Source: Flavobacteriales bacterium
Lineage (GTDB): Bacteria; Bacteroidota; Bacteroidia; Flavobacteriales_F; PHOS-HE28
Direction of reading: 5' to 3'
Length of the DNA: 64,000 bases
NCBI GenBank assembly: GCA_023382455.1
Contig: JAHDVX010000002.1
Location: 124,001-188,000, forward strand
The stretch's first letter is position 1. Every line of letters starts with the position of its first letter. Below are positions 27,192 through 35,774 of this stretch, piece after piece. The position numbers and the translations under genes are program-made. Under the pieces are notes generated by a model, which saw nothing but the letters and a program-made list of their open reading frames with translations, made no database searches and was not told the DNA's origin.

Positions 27192-27959
27192 TCAGAAGTC
27201 CTTGCGGCGAAAGGCCTTGAATGCCCAGGCCGATGGCGCGGCCACCCAGGCGAAGAGCGCGGCAAGGGCCACCAGGATGCCCGTGGCGTTGCCGAAGAAC
27301 TTCTCGTACACCGCACCGCTGTAACCCATCATGGCGGACAGGTCCACCTTGAGAAGCACCATGATGCGGCCCAGGTCGATGGGGTCCAAGGCCGCCAAGG
27401 GCACGATCCACGGCTCAATGGGGTAATCGCTGAACGCGAACATCACCCACAGCAGCACGGCATCGTACACCAACACGAACAGGAACCACACCACCAGCCC
27501 CAGGCCCACGCCGCGGGCCTTCTCGCGGTTGCGGATGGCGATCAATGCACCGATGGCCACGAACACCAAGGTGAGCATCAAGGCCGACAGCAGCAATGTG
27601 AGCGAGGCCCCATCGGGCAGGAAGGCCAGCAGCGGAATGCCTGCACCGGCCAACACACCGATCACCAAGGCCGTGCCCAGGGCCAGCATTTGCCCGCCCA
27701 GGATCTTCGACCGGCGCAGTGGTTGCACGGCCAGCAACTCGGTGAACTCCATCGCATCGTACAGGTAGACGATGGAGAAGACCGATGCCACCAGCGGCAC
27801 CAAGGCCAGCAGCACCTGCGAAAGGCTGAGCATGGCCTTCACCGGTTGGTCCTCCAACTGGAACAGGCCGAAGCTGATGCCGAGCAGCAGCAGCATCCAC
27901 CCGCCCACGAACTTGTTGCGGGCCAGGTCGATCAGGGTGTACTTATAGACTTTCCACAT
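27192..27959 (-). CDS. nosY: NosY-type ABC transporter permease
   Basis: 255 residues from the ATG at 27959, overlapping nosF by 17 bases. Six membrane helices are visible, beginning KYTLIDLARNKFVGGWMLLLL and including FSIVYLYDAMEFTELLAVQPL, the coupling helix characteristic of NosY. With NosF and NosD it forms the ABC complex that supplies sulfur and/or copper for assembly of the CuZ centre of NosZ. It is the last gene of the nos operon. Confidence 0.9.
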   Translation of the reverse strand: MWKVYKYTLIDLARNKFVGGWMLLLLGISFGLFQLEDQPVKAMLSLSQVLLALVPLVASVFSIVYLYDAMEFTELLAVQPLRRSKILGGQMLALGTALVIGVLAGAGIPLLAFLPDGASLTLLLSALMLTLVFVAIGALIAIRNREKARGVGLGLVVWFLFVLVYDAVLLWVMFAFSDYPIEPWIVPLAALDPIDLGRIMVLLKVDLSAMMGYSGAVYEKFFGNATGILVALAALFAWVAAPSAWAFKAFRRKDF

Positions 27960-28680
27960 GGCTCTTGGCCGTATTGGTGAGCATGGCGGGAATGGCCTTG
28001 CTGAGGCGCGCATGGCCGGTGGCGGCCTGGATCTCCTCCGGCGGAAGCAGGAAGCGCAGGGTTCCATCCTGCAGATAGGCGATGCGGTCGGCCAAGGCCT
28101 CCACTTCCTCCATCAGGTGGCTGGTGATCAACACCGTGCAACCGTCCCGTTTGATGTTGCGCACGGCGTCCAGCACGATCTCCGCGCTGATGGGGTCCAA
28201 CCCAGCGGTGGGCTCGTCCAGCACCAGCACCGAAGGCGAATAGCGGAAGGCGAGCACGGCGCTCACCTTTTGGCGCTGCCCGCCCGAAAGCGTGCCCAAA
28301 CGCTTGTCCAGCATGGCATCCACGCCCAAGGCGTTCACCAACGGCCCTCCGGTGCGGTTTCGTTCGTGGCCGCGCAGGTCGTCCATCAGGTCGATCAGCT
28401 GGCCGATCTTCAGCTCATTGGGGAAACGGGAGATCTGCGGCATGTAGCCCACCTGGTGGCGGTAGGCCGGGTCGGGGCCCACAGGTTGGCCGTTCACCCT
28501 TATGGCGCCCGTGGTGGCGTGCACCAGGCCCAGCAGGCACTTAATCATGGTGGTCTTGCCCGATCCGTTGGGGCCGATCACCGATACGGTCTCACCCGGC
28601 ACGAAGCGCGCGTTGAACTCGCGCAGTGCCCACATGCGGCCGTACCTCTTCCCTACGCCTTCAAAGATCACGCGTTCCAT
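27943..28680 (-). CDS. nosF: NosF-type ABC transporter ATPase
   Basis: 245 residues. Walker A GPNGSGKTTM, Q-loop GYMPQI, signature LSGGQRQKVS, Walker B VLVLDEPTAGLDP and switch TSHLMEEV are all intact. It overlaps nosD upstream by 20 bases and nosY downstream by 17, so the three are translationally linked. It powers the NosDFY maturation complex at the inner face of the membrane. Confidence 0.93.
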   Translation of the reverse strand: MERVIFEGVGKRYGRMWALREFNARFVPGETVSVIGPNGSGKTTMIKCLLGLVHATTGAIRVNGQPVGPDPAYRHQVGYMPQISRFPNELKIGQLIDLMDDLRGHERNRTGGPLVNALGVDAMLDKRLGTLSGGQRQKVSAVLAFRYSPSVLVLDEPTAGLDPISAEIVLDAVRNIKRDGCTVLITSHLMEEVEALADRIAYLQDGTLRFLLPPEEIQAATGHARLSKAIPAMLTNTAKSHVESL

Positions 28681-29926
28681 GCGGTGGTTTCATCAGGGGT
28701 TCTGCATCCTCCAGGCCTTCAGGCGTCATGGAGGGGATCAGTCGTTCGGCTTGGTCCATCAAGCCGGTGAGCAGGCTTCGCGAGAGCACCACCGCATAGG
28801 GCATGCGCTCGTTCACCATGGCAAAGAGGCTGAGCGGGCGGAAGGGTACGTCACCGGTGCCATTGCGGTCCAGGTCGTAGCCCTTGTACCGGTCCCAGTA
28901 GTTGCCCTTGAAGGTGTTGTACACCGGATTGCCGTTGGTGCTCATGTCGAAGGTGTTGCCCACGAACGTGTTTGCCTCGAAATGGCAGTACATGGCATTG
29001 GCAAAAAGGCGCAAGGCCCATCCGTTGCCCTGGAATGTGTTTCCCTTCACCTCGGCGCGGTTGCAGCCATCAACCATCATGGCCGTGGTGTTGTCGATGA
29101 AGATGTTGCTGTCGATGGTCACATCATTGATCTCCTTCAACAGCACACCGTAGGCACTGGCGCCGCGGTTGCGCAGGAAGCGGTTGTGCCGCATGTCCAC
29201 CTCCTTGCTGTACATCACGGCCACCCCGGCGCCGTTGTTCTGGAACAGGTTGCCGGAATACGTATCGCGGTGGCTGAACATGAAGTGGAGGCCGTAGCGC
29301 GAATTGTGCAGGCTCTTATTGCGTCGGATATGGCTGTCGGTGACGAACTCGAAATAGATGCCGTCCCGGTGGTGCTGCACCACGTTGTCGGTGATCTCCG
29401 CCCCCGAACAGCGCCACAGATGGATGCCATTGGCCTGCCGGGTTTCGGGTGCCGATGGATCCCCCAGGACGCGGTTGCCTGTGATCACCGTACGCCGGGA
29501 GTTGGCGGCGTGGATGGCGAAGAAGCAGTGCTCCACCACATTGTCCTGGATCCGCGCATCATCCGCCTCCTTCACCTTGATGCCCGCATTGTCGTTCACG
29601 TTGCTCACCAAGGTACCCCGGATCGTGAAGCCACGGACCGTGACCCGGGGTGCGGTGATCAACAGCACATCACCCTTCTGCTGGCCATCGATCACCGGGC
29701 CACCCACGCCGATCAAGGTAAGGGGCTTGTCCACCGTGAGCGTGCCTTCCGGGTAGGTACCGGCCAGCACCCGGATGGTATCGCCCGGCTGGGCGGAGCC
29801 GATTGCGATCCGCAGCTGTTTCAGGGGACCGTCCGGGCTTACGGTCCAGGTTCCCGCCACCGAAGGTCCGGATACCGATGCCGCAAGGGCCAGGGCGGCA
29901 ACTCGGGCCAAGGTGGTGATCCGCAT
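28661..29926 (-). CDS. nosD: NosD, periplasmic maturation protein of nitrous oxide reductase
   Basis: 421 residues from the ATG at 29926, with a Sec signal ending SVAGTW. The body is a right-handed beta-helix of repeated 22-24 residue coils (ITGNRVLG, ISDNVVQHHRDGIYFEF, DNTTAMMVDGCNRAEVKGN), the CASH/NosD fold. It docks on NosFY and hands sulfur or copper species to NosZ. Its start shares one base with the nosL stop (TGATG) and its end overlaps nosF. Confidence 0.93.
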   Translation of the reverse strand: MRITTLARVAALALAASVSGPSVAGTWTVSPDGPLKQLRIAIGSAQPGDTIRVLAGTYPEGTLTVDKPLTLIGVGGPVIDGQQKGDVLLITAPRVTVRGFTIRGTLVSNVNDNAGIKVKEADDARIQDNVVEHCFFAIHAANSRRTVITGNRVLGDPSAPETRQANGIHLWRCSGAEITDNVVQHHRDGIYFEFVTDSHIRRNKSLHNSRYGLHFMFSHRDTYSGNLFQNNGAGVAVMYSKEVDMRHNRFLRNRGASAYGVLLKEINDVTIDSNIFIDNTTAMMVDGCNRAEVKGNTFQGNGWALRLFANAMYCHFEANTFVGNTFDMSTNGNPVYNTFKGNYWDRYKGYDLDRNGTGDVPFRPLSLFAMVNERMPYAVVLSRSLLTGLMDQAERLIPSMTPEGLEDAEPLMKPPHGTRDL

Positions 29927-30369
29927 CACTCGTCGGTGAACAGTTTCTTCACGGCCGGCCAATCCATGGTCTCGCCGGGGAACAGCGCCATGGCCGCCTT
30001 GCGGTCGGCCTCGGTGGCAAAGGCGGCCACGTTGCCGCGCATGGGGCTCTTGAGCTTGGGAGCGCGCAGGTAGTAGGCCTTGGTGGCGTCGATCAAGATG
30101 CCGGGATGGGCAAAATCGGAAACGTACCAGGCCTTCACCTCCTCCTCCACCAGATGGCCGCCCGGCGAGGTGAACGGCACCATGCACTCCGGGGCATCGA
30201 ACACGTAGGTGCGTCCTTTCACGGTCTGAAGGGCCGCACCGAACTTGGCGTCCACCACGTTCATGCGGCAATGGGCACACTCGTCGGCGCCGTACTTGAT
30301 CTCCGGCTGCCCCACGGAGCAACTGGTGGCCAGCACGGCCAGCCCGGCTGCGATCAGCAGGTTTTTCAT
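29926..30369 (-). CDS. nosL: NosL copper chaperone lipoprotein
   Basis: 147 residues from the ATG at 30369. Lipobox VLATSCS anchors it in the membrane. The copper motif is ECAHCRMNVVD, followed by APECMVPF and the KAYYLRAP region. NosL delivers Cu(I) for the CuZ centre. It is followed directly by nosD (one-base overlap) and preceded by a small membrane-protein gene with a one-base gap. Confidence 0.93.
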   Translation of the reverse strand: MKNLLIAAGLAVLATSCSVGQPEIKYGADECAHCRMNVVDAKFGAALQTVKGRTYVFDAPECMVPFTSPGGHLVEEEVKAWYVSDFAHPGILIDATKAYYLRAPKLKSPMRGNVAAFATEADRKAAMALFPGETMDWPAVKKLFTDE

Positions 30370-30370
30370 T

Positions 30371-30952
30371 TCACTTCGAGGAATTTGCCAACCGGGGCTT
30401 GCGCCATTCATACAGGAAGACCAAGGAGGCGATCACGATCGAGCCGAAAAGCACGTAACCTCCGACATCGGGGAAGGACCACGCCTCAAAGTTAAGCAGG
30501 GTCTTGTGCCCGAACAGCGGCGGTTGGTAGGCCATGCCCTCGATCTTGATGGCGGCATGGGGGTCCAGGTCATGCCCGTATTTGTAGCCCCAGGAGTACA
30601 TGTCCCACATGGACCAGATGATGAAGGCGAAGAGGCCCATCAGCCAGCTGCCCAACGCCCAGCGGCGCCCGATCAAGGCCGCAGCAACGCCCCAAACGAT
30701 GAGCAGGCCGATGGCGTAGCGCATGATCTCGAACTCGGGGAACATGTCGTTTTGGATTACCGCCATGCCGATGTAATGGTTCAGGCCATTGATCTGGTCC
30801 ACGTTGCCCGTGAAGCTGTCATGGTAGATCTGCAACACCAGCCCTTCCGGGTACTGGGGAGCCCAAAGGTCGATGCGCCAAATGGGCTGCCAAAGCATGA
30901 TGCCCATGGCCAGGGCCGCAAAAGCGATGAGGATCCGGGAGGAAGGCCGCAT
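30371..30952 (-). CDS. Small polytopic membrane protein of Bacteroidota nos clusters
   Basis: 193 residues from the ATG at 30952. Four to five hydrophobic helices and the pattern LWQPIWRIDLWAPQYPEGLV, then INGLNHYIGM with a conserved-looking His-Tyr. Proteins of this look are usual between nosZ and nosL in Bacteroidota nos clusters and may form part of the electron path or maturation system; no biochemical function is known to me. It lies one base from nosL. The 239-base gap upstream to nosZ contains a long hairpin. Confidence 0.75.
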   Translation of the reverse strand: MRPSSRILIAFAALAMGIMLWQPIWRIDLWAPQYPEGLVLQIYHDSFTGNVDQINGLNHYIGMAVIQNDMFPEFEIMRYAIGLLIVWGVAAALIGRRWALGSWLMGLFAFIIWSMWDMYSWGYKYGHDLDPHAAIKIEGMAYQPPLFGHKTLLNFEAWSFPDVGGYVLFGSIVIASLVFLYEWRKPRLANSSK

Positions 30953-31121
30953 GATGGGTTGTTTAAGGATCCGGGAGATGGATCCGGTAAATTGACTATT
31001 GGGGCGAAGCGGGGCGTTTGCAGGTTTTGTCTTCGGTTCGACCGGAATGGAGATGGCTCCCATTGTTTTCAAAGTTCTTGTTTTCGTTTGCAGGGCTGCC
31101 AGGCTGCGGGTGAGGAAAGTG

Positions 31122-31170
31122 GAACACCCGGCCCCTTACACCGGAAACCGATGCGGAGGGCCGGGTGTTC
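31122..31170 (-). terminator. 13-bp hairpin just after nosZ
   Basis: GAACACCCGGCCC and GGGCCGGGTGTTC pair perfectly around a 23-base loop, 22 bases after the nosZ stop. In the middle of the nos operon it may protect the nosZ message or reduce read-through into the maturation genes. Confidence 0.6.
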
Positions 31171-31191
31171 ACCGTTCATTCCGCGTCAGGG

Positions 31192-33180
31192 TCAAAGACC
31201 CGCGTCGGCAGATTTCGTGTTGGCCGTCAAGGGGATGTTGCTTCCTGCGGGGGATACGCGGACGTAGCCTTGCATCTCCTGGTGGAGCGCCGAGCAGAAG
31301 TCCGTGCAGTAGAAGGGCTTCACGCCCACGCTTTGCGGCACCCACTTCAGGGTCTGGGTCTCACCGGGCATGATCAGCAGTTCGGCATTGGGAGCGCCTT
31401 TCACCGCGAAGCCGTGCGGCACGTCCCAGTCCTGCTCCAGGTTGGTCACGTGGAAGTACACCTCATCACCCACCTTCACGCCCTCAATGTTGTCCGGTGC
31501 GAAGTGCGAGCGGATGCAGGTCATGTACACGTGCACCTTGTTGCCCTCGCGCACCACCTTGGCTTCCTTTTCACCCTTGGTCGCGTATGGGTGCTTGTTC
31601 TCCTCGATCTTGAAGAACTTCACCGACTTGTCCTTGATCAGGCTGGCCGGGATGGATTGCGCATAGTGCGGCTCCCCGAAGGTGGGGAAGTCCAGCAGCA
31701 GTTCCATCTTGGGCCCGTCGATGCTGTACAGCTGGGCGGATTGGGTCAGCTCCGGGCCGGTGGGCAGGTAGCGGTCCTTGGTGATCTTGTTGTAGGCCAC
31801 CACGTACTTGCCCCAAGGCTGCTTGCTGTCCCCCCCGGGCACGCTCAGGTGGCCGATGGAGTAGTAGGTGGGCACGCGGTCCACCACTTCCAGGGTCTTC
31901 ACGTTCCACTTCACGATCTCGCTGCTCACGAACATCGAGCTGTAGGCGAAGCCGTTGTTGTCGAACTCGGTGTGCAGGGGCCCCAGGCCGGGCTTCTTCA
32001 CCTCGCCTTGCAGCACGCTCTCGTACTTCAGCACGGGGATACCGGCGAAGTCGGCCTCATAGTCCTTATTGGCGATCGCCTGCTGCATCTTGGAGAAGGA
32101 GAACACCGGCAGGGAGGCGGCCAGTTTGCCGCTGCCCACGATGAACTCGCCGGTGGGATCCACGTCACAGCCGTGCGGGCTCTTCGGGCAAGGCATGAAG
32201 TAGATCAGGTCGGTCAGTTCGGCGGGGTCCAGCTGCAACACGTCCTCGAACACCTTGCTCGTGGCGCTGTGCGTCTCGTCGCTGTAGGTGTTCATGTAGT
32301 GCTTGCCGGGCACGCGCTTGCCCTTGCCTTCCTTGGCGTACTGCTCGGCCTTCTTCCAGTTCACCGCCATGATGAAGTCCTTGTCGTTCTGGCTGGCGTT
32401 CACCTCCAGCAGGTCATGTGCCCGCTCGGTGTTGTAGGTGCTGAAGAAGAACCATCCCTCGCTGGGGCCCTTCCCGGCGTGGGCCAGGTCGAAGTCCACC
32501 GGCGGGGTCTTGATCTGGAAGGCGATGGACATGGTGGCGTCCGCGCTATCCGGCTTGATGAAGCTGATGGTGCTCTTGAAGTTCTCCTTGTAGGTCTCGA
32601 TGGGCACATCGCGCTCGGCATCGGTTCCCATGGGAATGCTGAAGCGCGTGCCGGCCACCACGTATTCGCTGTTCGGGGTGATGAACGGCGAACTGTGGTT
32701 GCCCGCGCTGTTGGGGACCTCGATGATCGTCTTGGTCCGGAAGGTGGCCAGGTCGATCAGGGCGACGCGCGGGGTGTTGTTCCCGTTGATGAACATCCAG
32801 CGGCCGTCGGGCACGCCATTGGTCATCGAGGGCTCCACGTGGTGTGAATCGTCCCAGGGAATGAACCCGTGGGTGGTCATGAGCATGGGCTTGGTCTCCT
32901 CACTGAATCCCCAGCCATTCTCGGGGTTCACCGAGAACACGGGGATGTTGCGGAGCATGCGGCCCGAAGGCAGGCCATAGACGGACATCTGCCCGTTGAA
33001 GCCGCCACTGACGAAGTTGTAGAATTCGTCATACTGCCCGGGTGGAACAAAGACCTTCGAGGCCGCATCGCCGGTAACGGCGCTCTTCGTGTTGGCCGGC
33101 TTGCAGCCTTGGGCCAACGGAATCGCGATCCCGGCGGCCAAAAGCAGCGGGAACGCGGTGGTCATTGGGGTCTTTCTCAT
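31192..33180 (-). CDS. nosZ: Nitrous oxide reductase, clade II (Sec-type)
   Basis: 662 residues. The signal is Sec-like, not Tat, and ends AQGCKPA, a possible lipobox. The propeller supplies the seven CuZ histidines: DDSHHVEP, SAGNHSSPF, SPHGCDVDP, GPLHTEFD, SIGHLSVPG and GEPHYAQ. The C-terminal cupredoxin has the CuA ligands VPHGF and FYCTDFCSALHQEM. It reduces N2O to N2 in the periplasm. It follows a lipoprotein cytochrome c gene by 60 bases, a likely electron donor, and precedes the maturation genes. Confidence 0.96.
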   Translation of the reverse strand: MRKTPMTTAFPLLLAAGIAIPLAQGCKPANTKSAVTGDAASKVFVPPGQYDEFYNFVSGGFNGQMSVYGLPSGRMLRNIPVFSVNPENGWGFSEETKPMLMTTHGFIPWDDSHHVEPSMTNGVPDGRWMFINGNNTPRVALIDLATFRTKTIIEVPNSAGNHSSPFITPNSEYVVAGTRFSIPMGTDAERDVPIETYKENFKSTISFIKPDSADATMSIAFQIKTPPVDFDLAHAGKGPSEGWFFFSTYNTERAHDLLEVNASQNDKDFIMAVNWKKAEQYAKEGKGKRVPGKHYMNTYSDETHSATSKVFEDVLQLDPAELTDLIYFMPCPKSPHGCDVDPTGEFIVGSGKLAASLPVFSFSKMQQAIANKDYEADFAGIPVLKYESVLQGEVKKPGLGPLHTEFDNNGFAYSSMFVSSEIVKWNVKTLEVVDRVPTYYSIGHLSVPGGDSKQPWGKYVVAYNKITKDRYLPTGPELTQSAQLYSIDGPKMELLLDFPTFGEPHYAQSIPASLIKDKSVKFFKIEENKHPYATKGEKEAKVVREGNKVHVYMTCIRSHFAPDNIEGVKVGDEVYFHVTNLEQDWDVPHGFAVKGAPNAELLIMPGETQTLKWVPQSVGVKPFYCTDFCSALHQEMQGYVRVSPAGSNIPLTANTKSADAGL

Positions 33181-33240
33181 GGAACGATGGTTTGATTTTC
33201 TTTGGTTTACCCCTTGTCGGCGGGGAGGCCGTTTGGTTTC

Positions 33241-33735
33241 TTAAAGCGTACGCATGAATTCGAGCACGTTCCGGGCCTCCTCATTGCTGAGGTTCTGGTT
33301 GGGCATGCGCACGAGGCACTCCTCCAACATGGCCTGCGCCTCAGGGTCCGTTTCGAGCATGGCGTCCGTGTGCAGGATCATGTTCATGATCCATTCCGGC
33401 TTGCGCTGCTCCAGGATGCCCTTCCAGCCCGGTCCGACCACGCGATTGGTGCCCAGGCTGTGGCAAGCCAGGCACTTCACTTCGTAGATCTCCTTTCCCT
33501 TGGCCACCATGGCCTGGTCGATGTCGCCCAAGGTGATGTCCGCCGCGGTGATCATGCCCGGGACGGCCGCTGCCGGCTCTTCCGCCTGGGTGGTGGTTTC
33601 AGTGGTGGCACCGGTGGCAGGGGTCTCCGCCGGGGTTTCGCCCCCGCCGCAGGCCACGGCCAAGGCCAAAACGGCCATCAGACCAAGACCGGTAATAGTG
33701 TTCGGGGTGCGGAAAAGGGTTCTCGTCGACGTCAT
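33241..33735 (-). CDS. Lipoprotein c-type cytochrome, first gene of the nos operon
   Basis: 164 residues from the ATG at 33735. Lipobox ALAVACGGG, a Thr/Glu/Ala/Pro linker to about residue 65, then one heme motif CLACH and an axial-ligand region VRMPNQNLSNEEA. It should shuttle electrons to NosZ. A close paralogue with the same design lies at 35131-35640 beside nirK. A TATCTTCG promoter element lies 39 bases upstream. Confidence 0.88.
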   Translation of the reverse strand: MTSTRTLFRTPNTITGLGLMAVLALAVACGGGETPAETPATGATTETTTQAEEPAAAVPGMITAADITLGDIDQAMVAKGKEIYEVKCLACHSLGTNRVVGPGWKGILEQRKPEWIMNMILHTDAMLETDPEAQAMLEECLVRMPNQNLSNEEARNVLEFMRTL

Positions 33736-33773
33736 TTTGCTTCGTTTTTCGGGTTCAAAAGTCGTTACCGCCG

Positions 33774-33781
33774 CGAAGATA
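33774..33781 (-). promoter_or_regulatory. -7 promoter element of the cytochrome c-nos operon
   Basis: Minus-strand TATCTTCG fits TAnnTTYG, 38 bases before the cytochrome start. I saw no convincing Fnr/Crp-type inverted repeat beside it. Confidence 0.45.
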
Positions 33782-33858
33782 GGCCTGACCCTTATCACCC
33801 CCCGGCATGAGAATGATCAGTGAGGCCCGCTTCCACTTTTTACGGACCTTCGCACCCC

Positions 33859-35097
33859 ATGCACCGGTGGTTCAATATCGCCTTGCTCAACTTCGCCATC
33901 GCCGCCTTGCTCGGTTGCGTGCTGCGCGCCATCTACATCTGGGAGATCCCCTTCGTCCGGTTCAAGGCCTTGCTCAATGCCCACTCGCACGTGGCCATGC
34001 TGGGCTGGGCCTTCATCGCCCTGGTGGTGTTCCTGCTGCGTGAGGAGACCGCCAAAGGCCCGTCAAGAGCGAGTTTCTGGTTGCTGATGCTGGCCCAAGT
34101 GGCCGTCACCGGCATGCTCCTGGGTTTCCCGGTGGAGAGCTACGGCACCTTCACCATCACCGTTTCCGTGCTGCATATGCTGGTGAGCTATGCCTTGAGC
34201 GTCCTGGTCTGGAAGGGCACCCGCTCCTGGCAGCCCAACGGCAGCAGGGCCTTGGTGCGCATCGCCGTGGTGCTCATGTTCATTTCCACGATCGGCGTGT
34301 GGGCCTTGGGCCCCATCATCTCGGGCGGTGGTTTTGGCACGGAGCTTTACTACTGGTCCATCCAGTTCTACCTCCATTTCCAGCTCAACGGCTGGTTCTG
34401 GTTCGGCGCGTTGGCGCTGTGGAGCCGATGGGCGGAAAAACATGGCGCCGAACATGTACTGGACCGGTTCACCATACGCCTCTGGCTTGCCTCCGTGGTG
34501 CTCACCTTCGCCTTGGCCATCGCCTGGAGCGAGCACCATTGGACCGTTTACCTGACCAACTCCATCGGCGTGGTGCTGCAGCTTTGGGCAGGCTGGCGCA
34601 CCGCAAAGGCCATTCTGCACGCACAGAAAGCCATGTTCGACAAGGCGCCGCTCTGGGCTTGGCGCTGTGTCACCTACTCCTTGGTCGGCATGGGCCTGAA
34701 AGTATTGATGCAGGCCGCGGTGGCCATTCCGGAGCTCGCCGTGATGGCCTTTACCGTACGCAACCTCGTGGTGGGCTTCATCCACCTGAACACCTTGGGC
34801 GCCATCAGCATGATGCTCTTCGCCATGGCCCTGCTGGAGGGCTGGTTCAACAGCCGGGCCGCCATTGCCCGGATCGGGCTCTCCCTGTTCACGTCGGGGT
34901 TCCTGCTCAGCGAAGGCATCCTCTTCCTGCAAGGCCTGCTGTTCTGGCTGGGCTGGGGCATGATCCCCGGGTACTACTGGATCATCTTCGGCGTCTCCCT
35001 GTTGCTGCCTGTGGGTATCGGTATCCTCTTCAGCCATTCCAGCTACCGCCGCCGAAGGCTGGCCCGCGTGGAGGAGAAAGCAAAAGGCCGACCCTGA
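33859..35097 (+). CDS. Polytopic membrane protein with HSHVAxxGW motif, heme-copper-oxidase-like or NnrS-like
   Basis: 412 residues from the ATG at 33859, with about twelve membrane helices. Histidine motifs lie inside helices: LLNAHSHVAMLGWAF, YLHFQLNGWFWFG and FIHLNTLGAISM. These recall the low-spin heme helices of CcoN/NorB-type oxidases and NnrS, but the full catalytic His set of a heme-copper oxidase is not evident. It lies divergently from the nos operon and converges on a cytochrome c gene. A heme membrane protein tied to NO or N2O metabolism is likely; it should not be called an NO reductase on this evidence. Confidence 0.6.
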   Translation: MHRWFNIALLNFAIAALLGCVLRAIYIWEIPFVRFKALLNAHSHVAMLGWAFIALVVFLLREETAKGPSRASFWLLMLAQVAVTGMLLGFPVESYGTFTITVSVLHMLVSYALSVLVWKGTRSWQPNGSRALVRIAVVLMFISTIGVWALGPIISGGGFGTELYYWSIQFYLHFQLNGWFWFGALALWSRWAEKHGAEHVLDRFTIRLWLASVVLTFALAIAWSEHHWTVYLTNSIGVVLQLWAGWRTAKAILHAQKAMFDKAPLWAWRCVTYSLVGMGLKVLMQAAVAIPELAVMAFTVRNLVVGFIHLNTLGAISMMLFAMALLEGWFNSRAAIARIGLSLFTSGFLLSEGILFLQGLLFWLGWGMIPGYYWIIFGVSLLLPVGIGILFSHSSYRRRRLARVEEKAKGRP

Positions 35098-35111
35098 TCG
35101 GGCCGGCCTTT
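35083..35111. terminator. Bidirectional terminator between the HSHVA protein and cytochrome c
   Basis: AAAGGCCG and CGGCCTTT pair around a 13-base loop that can extend the stem; A and T runs lie on either side, so it can work on both strands. It includes the last codons and stop of the membrane-protein gene. Confidence 0.7.
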
Positions 35112-35130
35112 GCCTTGTACGGTGCACTCC

Positions 35131-35640
35131 TTACTTCAGGGAACGGATCAGTTCGAGCATGGCCCGGGCTTGCTCCTTGGTGAGCTGCTGGTCCGGCATC
35201 ACGGTCTTGGTCTCCTCCACCAGCGCCTGGGCGTCCGGGTCGTTCTCCACCATCCACTGCGTGTGGAGCATCATGTTCATGATCCATTCGGGCTTGCGCT
35301 CGTTGATCACGCCCTTCCAGCCGGGGCCCACCACCTTCTGGTCGGTCATGCTGTGGCAAACGTGGCACTTGGCGTCGAAGATCTTCTTCGCCTCGGTGAT
35401 CATGCCCTCATCCAATTTGTCTCCCAAGGTGATGTCCGCCGAGGTGATGAAACCGGCCGGGTAGGACGGGGTGGCAGCCGCCGCTGCCTCGGGCGCGGCA
35501 GCTTCCGGGGCCGCCGGGGCGGCGGGTGTGGCCGGGGTGGCCGGGGTGGTGCTCTCGGGGGTGCCGCCGCCGCATGCCACCGCTACCAGGGCGACGCCCA
35601 GCGGGAGGATGAATCGGAAGGAACGATTGCTTGCTTTCAT
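35131..35640 (-). CDS. Lipoprotein c-type cytochrome next to nirK
   Basis: 169 residues. Lipobox LVAVACGGG, then a long Ala/Pro/Thr/Glu tether to about residue 60, heme motif CHVCH, and the shared segments VVGPGWKGVI and KPEWIMNMMLHT that make it a paralogue of the nosZ-linked cytochrome. It likely feeds NirK or carries electrons from the quinol side. It converges on the HSHVA protein gene and precedes nothing else on its strand but the shared terminator. Confidence 0.87.
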   Translation of the reverse strand: MKASNRSFRFILPLGVALVAVACGGGTPESTTPATPATPAAPAAPEAAAPEAAAAATPSYPAGFITSADITLGDKLDEGMITEAKKIFDAKCHVCHSMTDQKVVGPGWKGVINERKPEWIMNMMLHTQWMVENDPDAQALVEETKTVMPDQQLTKEQARAMLELIRSLK

Positions 35641-35774
35641 GGTCGATCCAGTTATTGATTGTTAGTTCGGGTTGATCCCGGCCGGCAAAGTTCCTCTTTT
35701 TCCTTTGACCCGGGAAGGGAACACCCCGCTCCGCCTTTGGTTCGCCCGCGCACCGTGTGCTGTATTCAATGCAC

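Noticed and set aside
33736-33858. Fnr/Crp site (TTGAN6TCAA-like) between the nos operon and the HSHVA gene
   Set aside because: No pair of half-sites with correct spacing could be found by reading.
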